Below, piece after piece: positions 36,130-44,435 of a stretch of 44,435 nucleotides of DNA; within the stretch, counting starts at the first letter, position 1, and every line of letters begins with the position of its first letter. Below the pieces are notes generated by a model. The model was given only the letters and a program-made list of their open reading frames with translations. It was not told where the DNA came from and made no database searches. Position numbers and translations under genes: made by a program. Location: positions 1-44,435 of the forward strand of contig JAKQLJ010000049.1 of assembly GCA_029567195.1 (NCBI GenBank), given 5' to 3'. This stretch comes from a bacterium (lineage in GTDB: Bacteria > Patescibacteriota > Minisyncoccia > Moranbacterales > UBA2206).

Positions 36130-37572
36130 ATGCGGGTTGCCAGAAAAATAGCTTATAATGTGGTGGTTAGCAGTGTGGCAAAAGTGCTGGCTACTGTTTT
36201 AGCCCTGGTTTCTATCGGGCTTATTACGAGATACTTAGGAAAAGAAGGTTTTGGAAATTACGCGACAGTGCTCGCGTTTTTCTCTTTTTTTGGAGCTCTT
36301 TCAGATTTAGGACTATATTCCATTTCTACTCGGGAAATTTCCCGTCCTGGAGCTGATCAGGAGAGAATAATGAGCAATATGTTTACCATAAGAATTATTT
36401 CTTCCCTGGTTGTCCTGGTTATTTCTCCTGCCATTGTAATATTTTTTCCATACCCAATCGAAGTAAAATACGGAATTGTAGTGGCCGCCGCCGCATATCT
36501 CTTTTCTTCTGCTTACCAGATATTAAACGGTGTTTTTCAAAAAAATCTGGCTATGGACAAGGTGGCTATTTCGGAATTGGCCGGAAAGGTGCTTCAGGTT
36601 ATTATAATTTTTTTAGCCATAAAATTTGAACTCAGTTTCGGTTGGGTTATCTCTTCCCTGCTTTTTTATATGATTTTTAGTTTTATTTTGGTATTCTTCT
36701 GGTCCAGGCGTTTTGTGAAGATAAGACTGAGGTTTGATTTTTCCTATTGGAAGAAGTTTTTGAAAGAGTCTTATCCGGTGGGCATTTCTGCCATTGTTAT
36801 TTTTATGTATTTCAAGCTGGATACCATCCTTCTTTCTGTGATGAAAAGCAGTGCTGATGTGGGAATTTATAGTGCAGCCTACAAAGTTCTGGAAAATATC
36901 ACTTTTTTCCCTTCTATGATTATGGGTCTTATTTTCCCGATTATGTCGCAAAGCATCTTTGCTGATCGGGAAAAATTTAAGGATGTTTCCAATAAAACAT
37001 TCAAGATTTTTGTGTTGACCATCGTTCCTCTCATTGTGGGCACTCTTTTTCTTTCAGAGGGAATAATAAGCCTTATTGGAGGAGCAGGCTTTTCGGAATC
37101 GGCGGCGGTTTTGGAAATTTTGGTTTTTGCTCTGGCGCTCATATTCTTTGGAAACTTTTTTAATTCCATAATGATTGCCGGCAATCTGCAAAAAAAATTA
37201 CTTTTTGTTCTTTCGGGCGCGGCTATTATTAATATTTCTCTCAATTACCTTTTTATTCCCCGCTTTTCCTATTTCGGGGCGGCTGGCATATCGGTTATCA
37301 CAGAAATGGTAGTGGCGGGGATTGGTTTTGTGGTGGTTTATAAGAATCTTAAATATAAGCCAGTCTTGGAAAATTGGGCCGGAATCTTTTTTTCTGGCTT
37401 AGCAATGGCTGTTTTTCTTTTCTTTTTTCAAAATCAGAATTTCTTTGTGGTTGGAGCGGCCAGCGTTTTAGTTTACGGACTGTTTTTGTGGATTTTTAGG
37501 GCGGTAAAAACAAATGAAATAACCTCTATAATAAGCAGAAAAGGGGTGGAAGAATATGAACAAATTGCCTAA
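36130..37572 (+). CDS. Polysaccharide flippase (Wzx/MOP superfamily)
   Basis: Multi-TM; VLALVSIGLITRYLGKEGFGNYATVLAFFSFFGALSDLGLYSISTREISR. Confidence 0.92.
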   Translation: MRVARKIAYNVVVSSVAKVLATVLALVSIGLITRYLGKEGFGNYATVLAFFSFFGALSDLGLYSISTREISRPGADQERIMSNMFTIRIISSLVVLVISPAIVIFFPYPIEVKYGIVVAAAAYLFSSAYQILNGVFQKNLAMDKVAISELAGKVLQVIIIFLAIKFELSFGWVISSLLFYMIFSFILVFFWSRRFVKIRLRFDFSYWKKFLKESYPVGISAIVIFMYFKLDTILLSVMKSSADVGIYSAAYKVLENITFFPSMIMGLIFPIMSQSIFADREKFKDVSNKTFKIFVLTIVPLIVGTLFLSEGIISLIGGAGFSESAAVLEILVFALALIFFGNFFNSIMIAGNLQKKLLFVLSGAAIINISLNYLFIPRFSYFGAAGISVITEMVVAGIGFVVVYKNLKYKPVLENWAGIFFSGLAMAVFLFFFQNQNFFVVGAASVLVYGLFLWIFRAVKTNEITSIISRKGVEEYEQIA

Positions 37573-38419
37573 GGTCTTTATTGTTATTCTTAATTACAAC
37601 GGGAAAAACGTTCTTATAGATTGTCTGAAGAGCGTTTTTAAAATTGACTATCCTGAGTTTCAGGTGTTGGTTGTGGACAATAACTCGGGGGATGGCTCTT
37701 TTGAAGCGGCCAGGGTAGCTTTCTCTAAGTGCATTTTTATCAAAAATGAAGAAAACGTAGGTTTTTCTGCCGGAAACAATATCGGCATAAAATATGCCCT
37801 GGAAAGAGCGGCAGATTACATTTTTCTTCTTAATAATGATACCGAGGTAAAAGGAGATTTTTTGTCTAAGTTGGTTGCGGTGGCGGAAAAAACACCATCC
37901 GTTGGCCTTGTCAGTCCGATCATTTTTAAGGACAAATCTTCGAATGTCTGGTTTTCTGGAGGGAAAATCGATTGGCTGAGAATGAAAACCAAACACGATA
38001 AAAATATTTTTAAAAATACTCCTTATAACTCCGATCTTATAACCGGCTGTGCGATGCTGGTAAAGGCAGAGGTTTTTAAGCGCATCGGACTTTTAGACGA
38101 GGACTTTTTCCTTTACTGGGAAGATACGGATTTTAGCTATCGGGCCAGGAAGGCCGGTTTTTTAATCGTGGTAGCGCCGGAAAGCTTTGTTTGGCATATG
38201 GAAAATAGCAATGTTTTAAATAAGAATAAAATTTATTGGTTGGTGATATCGGGACTCATATTTTTTAAAAAAAACACTCCTCTCTGGCTGAAACCGTGGA
38301 TTATGTTTTATGTTCTGCTTAGAAAAATAAAAAATAAACTGGATAGGAAATACAAAAAAAATGAAATAGCGGAAATGGTGAAGAAGGCTTATGATGATTT
38401 TAAAATAGCGGGCTTTTAA
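37556..38419 (+). CDS. Glycosyltransferase family 2
   Basis: VFIVILNYNGKNVLIDCLKSVFKIDYPEFQVLVVDNNSGDGS...ENVGFSAGNNIGIKYAL...FLLNNDTEVKGDFL...EDTDFSYRARKAGF. Confidence 0.96.
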   Translation: MNKLPKVFIVILNYNGKNVLIDCLKSVFKIDYPEFQVLVVDNNSGDGSFEAARVAFSKCIFIKNEENVGFSAGNNIGIKYALERAADYIFLLNNDTEVKGDFLSKLVAVAEKTPSVGLVSPIIFKDKSSNVWFSGGKIDWLRMKTKHDKNIFKNTPYNSDLITGCAMLVKAEVFKRIGLLDEDFFLYWEDTDFSYRARKAGFLIVVAPESFVWHMENSNVLNKNKIYWLVISGLIFFKKNTPLWLKPWIMFYVLLRKIKNKLDRKYKKNEIAEMVKKAYDDFKIAGF

Positions 38420-38422
38420 CTC

Positions 38423-39208
38423 ATGCAAAATTTAAAAAAAATCTCAATAGTAGTGGTGAATTTTAAAAGCAAAAAGCATTTGGAAAAATGTCTTTTTTCT
38501 TTGGAGGAAAAGATAAGGCCTTGTATGCCGATAGAGATTATCATAGTCAACAATGATGAAAAGGAAAATCTGGACAGTTTTTCTTTGCGGGAAAATGTGA
38601 TTGTTGTTTCTCCCGGTAAAAATTTGGGTTTTGGCGCGGCAAACAATCTGGGAGCCAAAAAAGCCAGCGGAGAAATACTTCTGTTTTTAAATCCGGATAC
38701 GCAGGTGTTATCCGATAATATCTCCAAGATTTTGGAAGAATTTAACAATATCAATCTGGGTGCTTTGGGTCCGCGACTTTTGGATAAAAATAATAAAATT
38801 CAGGAATGGTCAGCCGGAAAAGAAATGAATTTCTGGCGCTTAATTTTAAATAACTTGGGATTTAAAACCGGCAAGAAAATCTGGGAAAGTGAGAAAAAAA
38901 CGAAAGCTGATTGGGTGGCGGGAACGGCCCTGTTTGTGAGACGCAATTTATTTTTGTCTCTCGGCGGGTTTGACGAAGGATTCTTTATGTATTTTGAAGA
39001 TATGGATCTGTGCAAAAGAATAAGGAAAGCCGGAAAATATATTTTATACCATCCCCACTTCTCTATTTGGCATTTGGGAGGAGAAAGTTATGAGGACAAA
39101 AAAAGCCAGAAAAAGGATTATTATGTCTCCCAGGATTATTATTTCCAAAAGCATTATGGGAAAATTCAAGCAAGCCTAGTGAAATTTATGAGAATAATTT
39201 TTATATAA
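38423..39208 (+). CDS. Glycosyltransferase family 2
   Basis: ISIVVVNFKSKKHLEKCLFSL...GKNLGFGAANNLGAKKASGEILLFLNPDTQV...GFDEGFFMYFEDMDLCKRIRKAGK. Confidence 0.96.
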   Translation: MQNLKKISIVVVNFKSKKHLEKCLFSLEEKIRPCMPIEIIIVNNDEKENLDSFSLRENVIVVSPGKNLGFGAANNLGAKKASGEILLFLNPDTQVLSDNISKILEEFNNINLGALGPRLLDKNNKIQEWSAGKEMNFWRLILNNLGFKTGKKIWESEKKTKADWVAGTALFVRRNLFLSLGGFDEGFFMYFEDMDLCKRIRKAGKYILYHPHFSIWHLGGESYEDKKSQKKDYYVSQDYYFQKHYGKIQASLVKFMRIIFI

Positions 39209-39223
39209 TTATCAGTCAAAATG

Positions 39224-39254
39224 AAAACCACCGGCATTAAGTCGGTGGTTTTTT
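39224..39254. terminator. Bidirectional terminator
   Basis: AAAACCACCG-GCATTAAGT-CGGTGGTTTTTT. Confidence 0.85.
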
Positions 39255-39297
39255 ACTGTCAAAGTAATCCGTCTCGGGCGGTTTTTGAAAGAAAAAT

Positions 39298-40287
39298 TTA
39301 ATCCTCTGCCAATATATAAGCAAACATTAAGGGAGCAACAATGGTAGCATCGCTTTCTATTACGAAACTCGGAGTTTCTTTATGAATTTTTCCCCAGGTT
39401 ATTTTTTCATTGGGAACTGCTCCGGAATATGAGCCGTAAGAGGTGGTTGAATCGGATATCTGGCAAAAATATCCCCAGAGCGGATAATCTTCTCTCAAAT
39501 CTTGATTGATCAGAGGGACGGTGCAAATAGGAAAGTCTCCGGCAATTCCACCGCCAATTTGGAAAAAGCCTATGGAAGCATCTTTAGAATTTTTCTTATA
39601 CCAGTCTATTAAAAAAATCATTGCTTCCAGACCGCTTTTTACCACATTGGTGCTGGAAACTTCTTTTCGGATAGCAGCAGCGACCAGGACATTTCCCGTA
39701 GTGGAATCTTCCCAGCCGGGAACGATAATGGGTATATTTTTTTCTTTAGCGGCTAATACCCATGAATCCTTAGGGTCAATCTGGTAATCAGAAACTGGAA
39801 TTTCATTTTCCAATAATTGGTAAATGAATTCGTAAGGAAAAAATCGCTTTCCTTCCCTGTCGGCTTTTTTCCATAAGTCAATAAGTTTTCTTTCTGTTTT
39901 TCTCATAGCTTCCTCTTCCGGGATGCAAGTGTCTGTAACGCGGTTGAGCTTTTTTTCTAATAATGACTCCTCGTCTTTGGCTGATAAATATCGATAACCG
40001 GGCACTCTTTCATAATGATCGTGGGCTATTAAATTAAAAACATCTTCTTCTAAATTGGCTCCAGTGGAACAAATTATTTGAACTTTGTCATTTCTTATCA
40101 TATCTGCTAAGCTTATGCCTAATTCTGCCGTGCTCATTGCTCCGGCTAAGGTTATCATCATTTTCCCGTTTTTTTTCATGTGGTTGGCATAGGCCAAGGA
40201 AGCGTCTTTAACTACGGCGGAATTGAAGTGGCGGTAATTATGATCAATAAAATCATGCACAGCTTTTAGCTGTTCTTTTGTGTTCAT
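39298..40287 (-). CDS. Deoxyhypusine synthase-like protein
   Basis: MMITLAGAMSTAELGISLADMIR, IICSTGANLEEDVFNLIAHDHYERVPGYRYLS, IIVPGWEDSTTGN, GGGIAGDFPICTVPL, SYSGAVPNEKITWGKI. Confidence 0.92.
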   Translation of the reverse strand: MNTKEQLKAVHDFIDHNYRHFNSAVVKDASLAYANHMKKNGKMMITLAGAMSTAELGISLADMIRNDKVQIICSTGANLEEDVFNLIAHDHYERVPGYRYLSAKDEESLLEKKLNRVTDTCIPEEEAMRKTERKLIDLWKKADREGKRFFPYEFIYQLLENEIPVSDYQIDPKDSWVLAAKEKNIPIIVPGWEDSTTGNVLVAAAIRKEVSSTNVVKSGLEAMIFLIDWYKKNSKDASIGFFQIGGGIAGDFPICTVPLINQDLREDYPLWGYFCQISDSTTSYGSYSGAVPNEKITWGKIHKETPSFVIESDATIVAPLMFAYILAED

Positions 40288-40412
40288 TCCTTTTTCTGTT
40301 TTTAGAAATTATAATTTTATTATAATGCCATAACGATTAAAATGGCAAGAGCTTTTTCTTGTTTTCGGGACTTAAATTCGCTATTATTAGGATAATTAAA
40401 AAAGTAAAAATT

Positions 40413-41675
40413 ATGTTTCAATTATTCTGTTTTTTGGTCCTGTATCTTCCTTTCCAGTTAGCTCTTAATCCGGCCTCCGGAGTGGATTTGGCTTCCATCA
40501 GAGTGGCCATTCTGGCTGTCTTTTTGCTTTGGCTGGCTGAAGGACTAAAAAAAAGGAAAATCACGATATATGGCGGAATTATTCCCTTTTTCCTTTTAAG
40601 TTTCCTTTTTTTGGGGGTTATTTCTGTCTTTTGGGCCCAAAATCTGGAATGGTCAGGGAGAAAGTTAATGTTTCTTTTTTCCATTTTCCCCGTCTATTTT
40701 GTAGCCGGCGCTGTTATAAAAAATAAAGAAAAAGCGCTAAAAGTCATAAAAATGTTGATTTGGGGAGGAACGACCGCCGCTATTTTGGGAATTTTCCAGT
40801 TTGCCGCCCAATTTGTCTGGGGACTGGACGGCATATATAATTTTTGGGCCGAGTATGTTATTTGGCCATTTTTGGGAGAAAGTTTTTCCCGGGCAGTCCT
40901 GGAAAATCCTTCCTGGCTGGTCAATATTTCCGGCCGGACTTATCTTCGGGCCACGGCCATCTTTCCCGATCCTCATATGTTTTCCTTTTTTTTGGGACTG
41001 CTTATTCCCTTGACAATCGGCGCCTATCTTGAAAAAAGAAATAAAACATACCTATTTTCCTTCTTTGTTTTGCTCTTAGCAGACATCCTTACTTTTTCCC
41101 GGGGAGGATATTTGGGACTAACAGCCGGAATTTTGTTTTTAATTTTTATATTTTGGAAAAAAATAGCCCGGAAATTCAGGTTATTTCTGCTCGCTCTTAT
41201 TTTTTTGGCCGTCTTGGCGTTACTCATTCCCAGTCCCGTTTCCAGCCGGTTTCAGTCCATTTTTAATTTTCAAGAAGGATCCAATAAGGGCAGAATGGAA
41301 ACTTGGAAACAAGCGGCAGAGGTGATATGGAATAATCCAATCATGGGTGTAGGTATTGGAAATTACCCGCTGGAAATAAAAGCCACGGCTGATTACAGAG
41401 AGCCTATTTATGCCCATAATACCTATCTGGACATAGCGGCGGAAACCGGATTAGTCAGCCTTCTTTTTTGGCTTTTGGTTTTGGGGACGGCGCTGGCAAC
41501 TTTTTTGAAAAAAGCCCGTAGAAGTCCCCTGTTTTTGTTTTGTGCGTTAAGCATCATTATTTTTTCCGCTCATTCTCTGGTGGAAACAGCCATATATTCT
41601 CCTGTGGTTTTAACTTTATTTTTAATTATTCTTAGCTTTAGCGGCATAAAAGAAACGGATGAAAAAAATATTTAA
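40413..41675 (+). CDS. O-antigen ligase/polymerase-like membrane protein (ORF track opens at TTG 40359; ATG 40413 preferred)
   Basis: Multi-TM with ADILTFSRGGYLGLTAGILF and NPIMGVGIGNYPLEIKATADYREPIYAHNTYLDIAAETGLVSLLFW. Confidence 0.88.
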   Translation: MFQLFCFLVLYLPFQLALNPASGVDLASIRVAILAVFLLWLAEGLKKRKITIYGGIIPFFLLSFLFLGVISVFWAQNLEWSGRKLMFLFSIFPVYFVAGAVIKNKEKALKVIKMLIWGGTTAAILGIFQFAAQFVWGLDGIYNFWAEYVIWPFLGESFSRAVLENPSWLVNISGRTYLRATAIFPDPHMFSFFLGLLIPLTIGAYLEKRNKTYLFSFFVLLLADILTFSRGGYLGLTAGILFLIFIFWKKIARKFRLFLLALIFLAVLALLIPSPVSSRFQSIFNFQEGSNKGRMETWKQAAEVIWNNPIMGVGIGNYPLEIKATADYREPIYAHNTYLDIAAETGLVSLLFWLLVLGTALATFLKKARRSPLFLFCALSIIIFSAHSLVETAIYSPVVLTLFLIILSFSGIKETDEKNI

Positions 41676-42816
41676 ACTGAAAAATTTAATATTTCTGATT
41701 GTCTTTCTTCTTCCGAGCTATCTTATCAGGTTTCATCCGGGATCGGCTTCTTTTAATCTACTGGAAGTTCTGATTGCTCTGGCCTTCTTGTGGTGGCTGT
41801 CAAAAGCTGAAAAAAACAGGATTTTAAAATTGTTTTTTGAAAACAAAAAATATTTGTTGGCGGTTGCTTTTATCATCTCCGGCCTTTTTATTTCTGCTTT
41901 TAGCGGCGGAAATTGGCGGTTGGGGCTGGGCGTGATAAAAGGCTGGTTTGTTTTTCCGCTCATTTTTATTTTGATTGCTGTTGATACTTTGGATGACGAA
42001 GGCAAGATAAAATTAATAAAAACCTATTATTTATCGGCTTTTTTTATCTCTCTTCTTTCTCTCGGTTTTCTTTTTTTGGGGAACCTAACTTATGATGGGA
42101 GGTTAACGGGAATTTTTAATTCACCAAACTATCTGGCCATGTATATAGCTCCAGCAATTATAATTGCCAGGCATTTAGGGTTCAAAAAACCATTTGTTTA
42201 TTTTTCCTCGGCGATCTTGCTTTTGGCATTGTTTTTTACTTATTCTTATGCTTCCTGGATGGCGGCGGCCGTTTCTTTGGCTATAGTTTTTGGACTGGAA
42301 AGAAAAAATATTAAAAGAAATATGATAATTTTTTTGATGATAATTATAACAGCCTTGTTTTTACTAAAAAACACGGAAAAATTCAATGATCTTATAAACC
42401 TTAGCGAGCGGTCATCCTTTGAATCAAGGAAAATGATCTGGAGAACAACTGGCAAAATTATTTCTGATAACTGGCTTTGGGGCATCGGACCGGGAAATTT
42501 TCAGGGAAAATATTTGGAATACCAAAAATATTATCCGCCCTATTTGGAATGGGCGGTTCCCCATCCGCATAATATTTTTCTTACTTTTTGGCTGTATGGC
42601 GGAATATCGGGAATTTTTGGATTTTTGATGTTGCTGTATTTTTGGGCAATAGATATGTTTAAGATAGAAAAAACTCATACCTTCTTTTATGTTTCCCTGG
42701 GAATAATGCTTTATATTCTTTTTCACGGGCTTGTTGACACCACTTATTTTAAAAACGACCTGGCGTTTATTTTCTGGCTGGCATTTTTAGCAGTAATCAA
42801 AACTCCATCTCGCTAG
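41659..42816 (+). CDS. Second O-antigen ligase/polymerase-like membrane protein
   Basis: Multi-TM with GIFNSPNYLAMYIAPAIIIA, RKMIWRTTGKIISDNWLWGIGPGNFQGKY, AVPHPHNIFLTFWLYGGISGIFGF; overlaps the upstream gene by 17 nt. Confidence 0.88.
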   Translation: MKKIFKLKNLIFLIVFLLPSYLIRFHPGSASFNLLEVLIALAFLWWLSKAEKNRILKLFFENKKYLLAVAFIISGLFISAFSGGNWRLGLGVIKGWFVFPLIFILIAVDTLDDEGKIKLIKTYYLSAFFISLLSLGFLFLGNLTYDGRLTGIFNSPNYLAMYIAPAIIIARHLGFKKPFVYFSSAILLLALFFTYSYASWMAAAVSLAIVFGLERKNIKRNMIIFLMIIITALFLLKNTEKFNDLINLSERSSFESRKMIWRTTGKIISDNWLWGIGPGNFQGKYLEYQKYYPPYLEWAVPHPHNIFLTFWLYGGISGIFGFLMLLYFWAIDMFKIEKTHTFFYVSLGIMLYILFHGLVDTTYFKNDLAFIFWLAFLAVIKTPSR

Positions 42817-42829
42817 CGAGATGGAGTTT
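42800..42829. terminator. Perfect 30-bp palindrome containing the stop codon; probable bidirectional terminator
   Basis: AAACTCCATCTCGCT|AGCGAGATGGAGTTT followed by a T-rich stretch; TAG stop at 42814-42816. Confidence 0.85.
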
Positions 42830-42859
42830 CTATCTTTTTGTTTTTCTTTTTCAGCTTTA

Positions 42860-43996
42860 TTATAAGCTGATTCTGTATATTTTGCCATCCACTTTATTGG
42901 TAAAAAACAGGATACTTTCATCGGAATTGAGAAAGGGATGTGAGGCATCGATTTTGTCGTCGATTTTGCTGATATCGATAATTCTTGTTTTCTCTCCGGT
43001 GGTAATGTCTATTTTCCAGAACGTGTCGGTGGTAATTACTTTACCTCCCTCGTATTCATTGGGAAGAACGGCGTTGTTTGATATGCCTCCGGGAAGGGCA
43101 TAATAGATGGTTTTGTTATCTTTCGACCAGACACATTTGGAAACAAAAGTGGGAACGCCGATATCTCTGAATTCCCCGCCATTATAATTGATTATTGCCG
43201 AATTCATTCTTGATCCTCCCTCTTCGTCCACGTAACTCAAAAGAGCGTAGGTTCCGGCATCATTCCATAAATAATCAGCTCCGAATTTTCCGCCGAACAA
43301 TTTTTTTCTTTCTCCTGATATGACAGGCACCGATTCAAGGGATGTTTCCGTGAAAGAATCCGGATAATTCCAAAAGGAAACCAAGCCGCTTTTTGGAACT
43401 TGGGAAACGGACACTTTTCTATAATCTATGTCAGCCAGATTTTTCCATTCCGTGCCGTCAGGATTGGAGATATTAAGAGTTCTTTTTTTGCTTACCGGAT
43501 CAAAATGTTTGTAAAAAATCTTATTGCTATTGGCCTGCCAGGCAATTTCGTCAACATTTTTTTTGATGGGCATTCCGGTTTTGGTTTCATAGTCATAATA
43601 GAAAAACTGAACTTCTCCGTTTGTGCGGACGAATTTGGTTATAACCTTGTTTTTATCCGGAGACCAGATAACATCTTCCAAACCAATCAATTCTTGATCG
43701 GAAATGGCGCTTTTTCCCATTCCTTCAAGATCGATTTTGAAAACCTTGCCCGTTTGTTTAGAATAGTATTTTATGAAATTACCGTCCGGAGTAAAAACAG
43801 GGGCAATGACTGCCTCGTCGGTAATGGCTTTGATGTTTGGCTGTTCTTTTGTTATCGGAGTGGTGATTTTTTCTGTGTCATTTTCCTCTGTTTCGGAGGA
43901 ATTTTTTTTGAATGATAGGTTATAAACGCCCCAAAAAAGGAGGGAGATAAAAAGAATAAGAAGCGACAGAAAAAATATTTTTTTGATTATGGTCAT
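42860..43996 (-). CDS. Membrane-anchored TolB/WD40-like beta-propeller protein
   Basis: N-terminal TM; repeats such as APVFTPDGNFIKYYSKQTGKVFKIDL, DVIWSPDKNKVITKF, CVWSKDNKTIYYALPGG, HPFLNSDESILFFTNK. Confidence 0.75.
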   Translation of the reverse strand: MTIIKKIFFLSLLILFISLLFWGVYNLSFKKNSSETEENDTEKITTPITKEQPNIKAITDEAVIAPVFTPDGNFIKYYSKQTGKVFKIDLEGMGKSAISDQELIGLEDVIWSPDKNKVITKFVRTNGEVQFFYYDYETKTGMPIKKNVDEIAWQANSNKIFYKHFDPVSKKRTLNISNPDGTEWKNLADIDYRKVSVSQVPKSGLVSFWNYPDSFTETSLESVPVISGERKKLFGGKFGADYLWNDAGTYALLSYVDEEGGSRMNSAIINYNGGEFRDIGVPTFVSKCVWSKDNKTIYYALPGGISNNAVLPNEYEGGKVITTDTFWKIDITTGEKTRIIDISKIDDKIDASHPFLNSDESILFFTNKVDGKIYRISL

Positions 43997-44026
43997 TTTT
44001 AAAAACGATTGATAATTGTTGCCTAT

Positions 44027-44435
44027 TTACGTTTTACATTGCGCTTTGCAAGATCTTGTGGTGGACATGTCCCAGTGATTACCTTCCCGTGCATAACAAG
44101 CGCCGCTTGGAGCTTGATAGCAGGCAGCACCATCACTGCGGGTGCCTGTGCGGGAATAATTATTTGGAATCCATGCATCATTGCAAGAATTGGGGTTGAA
44201 ATCAAACTTACATCCGTTCTGGTGGGTGCAGGTACTGCCCGTTTTATGAGTGCCACTGGTGCCGCTGGTGATGTAGGTTTCGCATCCGGATGCCCCTTTA
44301 AATTTGCACATTTCACTAACTGCTACATCCTGGACGCCATTTAGCGTGTTAACATTGGCAGCGTCAACGCCGCATTTATCCAGGGCTTGTTTGGCCTCTG
44401 TTCCATTCATACCAGTTCCGTTCGGGTCTGGATTG
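44027..44435 (-). CDS. Cysteine-rich, probably secreted protein (3' portion; frame stays open to the window edge)
   Basis: ...NPDPNGTGMNGTEAKQALDKCGVDAANVNTLNG...CKFKGASGCETYI...CTHQNGCKFDF...SCNDAW...ACYQAPSGACYAREGNHWDMSTTRSCKAQCKT; 11 Cys. Confidence 0.6.
   Translation of the reverse strand, partial: NPDPNGTGMNGTEAKQALDKCGVDAANVNTLNGVQDVAVSEMCKFKGASGCETYITSGTSGTHKTGSTCTHQNGCKFDFNPNSCNDAWIPNNYSRTGTRSDGAACYQAPSGACYAREGNHWDMSTTRSCKAQCKT

Overview
The window reads as ordinary chromosome from a small-genome bacterium. Gene content and style suggest Candidate Phyla Radiation / Patescibacteria; this is inference, since no 16S is present. It carries the replication origin neighbourhood (DUF721-dnaN-dnaA // oriC // rpmH-rnpA-yidC-jag), recombination and repair genes (ruvA, ruvB, ruvC, polA, mutM, holA), cell-envelope genes (Mur ligase, FemAB-type transferase, PBP1A, UppP, flippase, two GT2s, two O-antigen-ligase-like proteins) and a type IV pilus ATPase region. 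Main points for a second look: (1) dispersed families of short sequences with strict 7-bp (and one 8-bp) periodicity, found between genes, on start/stop codons, and in frame inside genes; the FemAB-like gene alone holds three heptad tracts plus a REP-like palindrome. (2) A GIY-YIG gene bracketed by inverted palindromic elements that share a frame but have different stems. (3) A four-helix-bundle (S23/IVP) gene bracketed by inverted octad arrays. (4) A 1007-aa PilB-like protein with two complete ATPase modules. (5) A compact 7TM / ATP-grasp::retropepsin / ATP-grasp / glycosyltransferase cassette. (6) An unassigned structured ncRNA with its own promoter and terminator next to ruvB. (7) DnaA-box clusters on both sides of dnaA. 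All assignments are by eye from translations and sequence motifs; no searches or folding programs were run.
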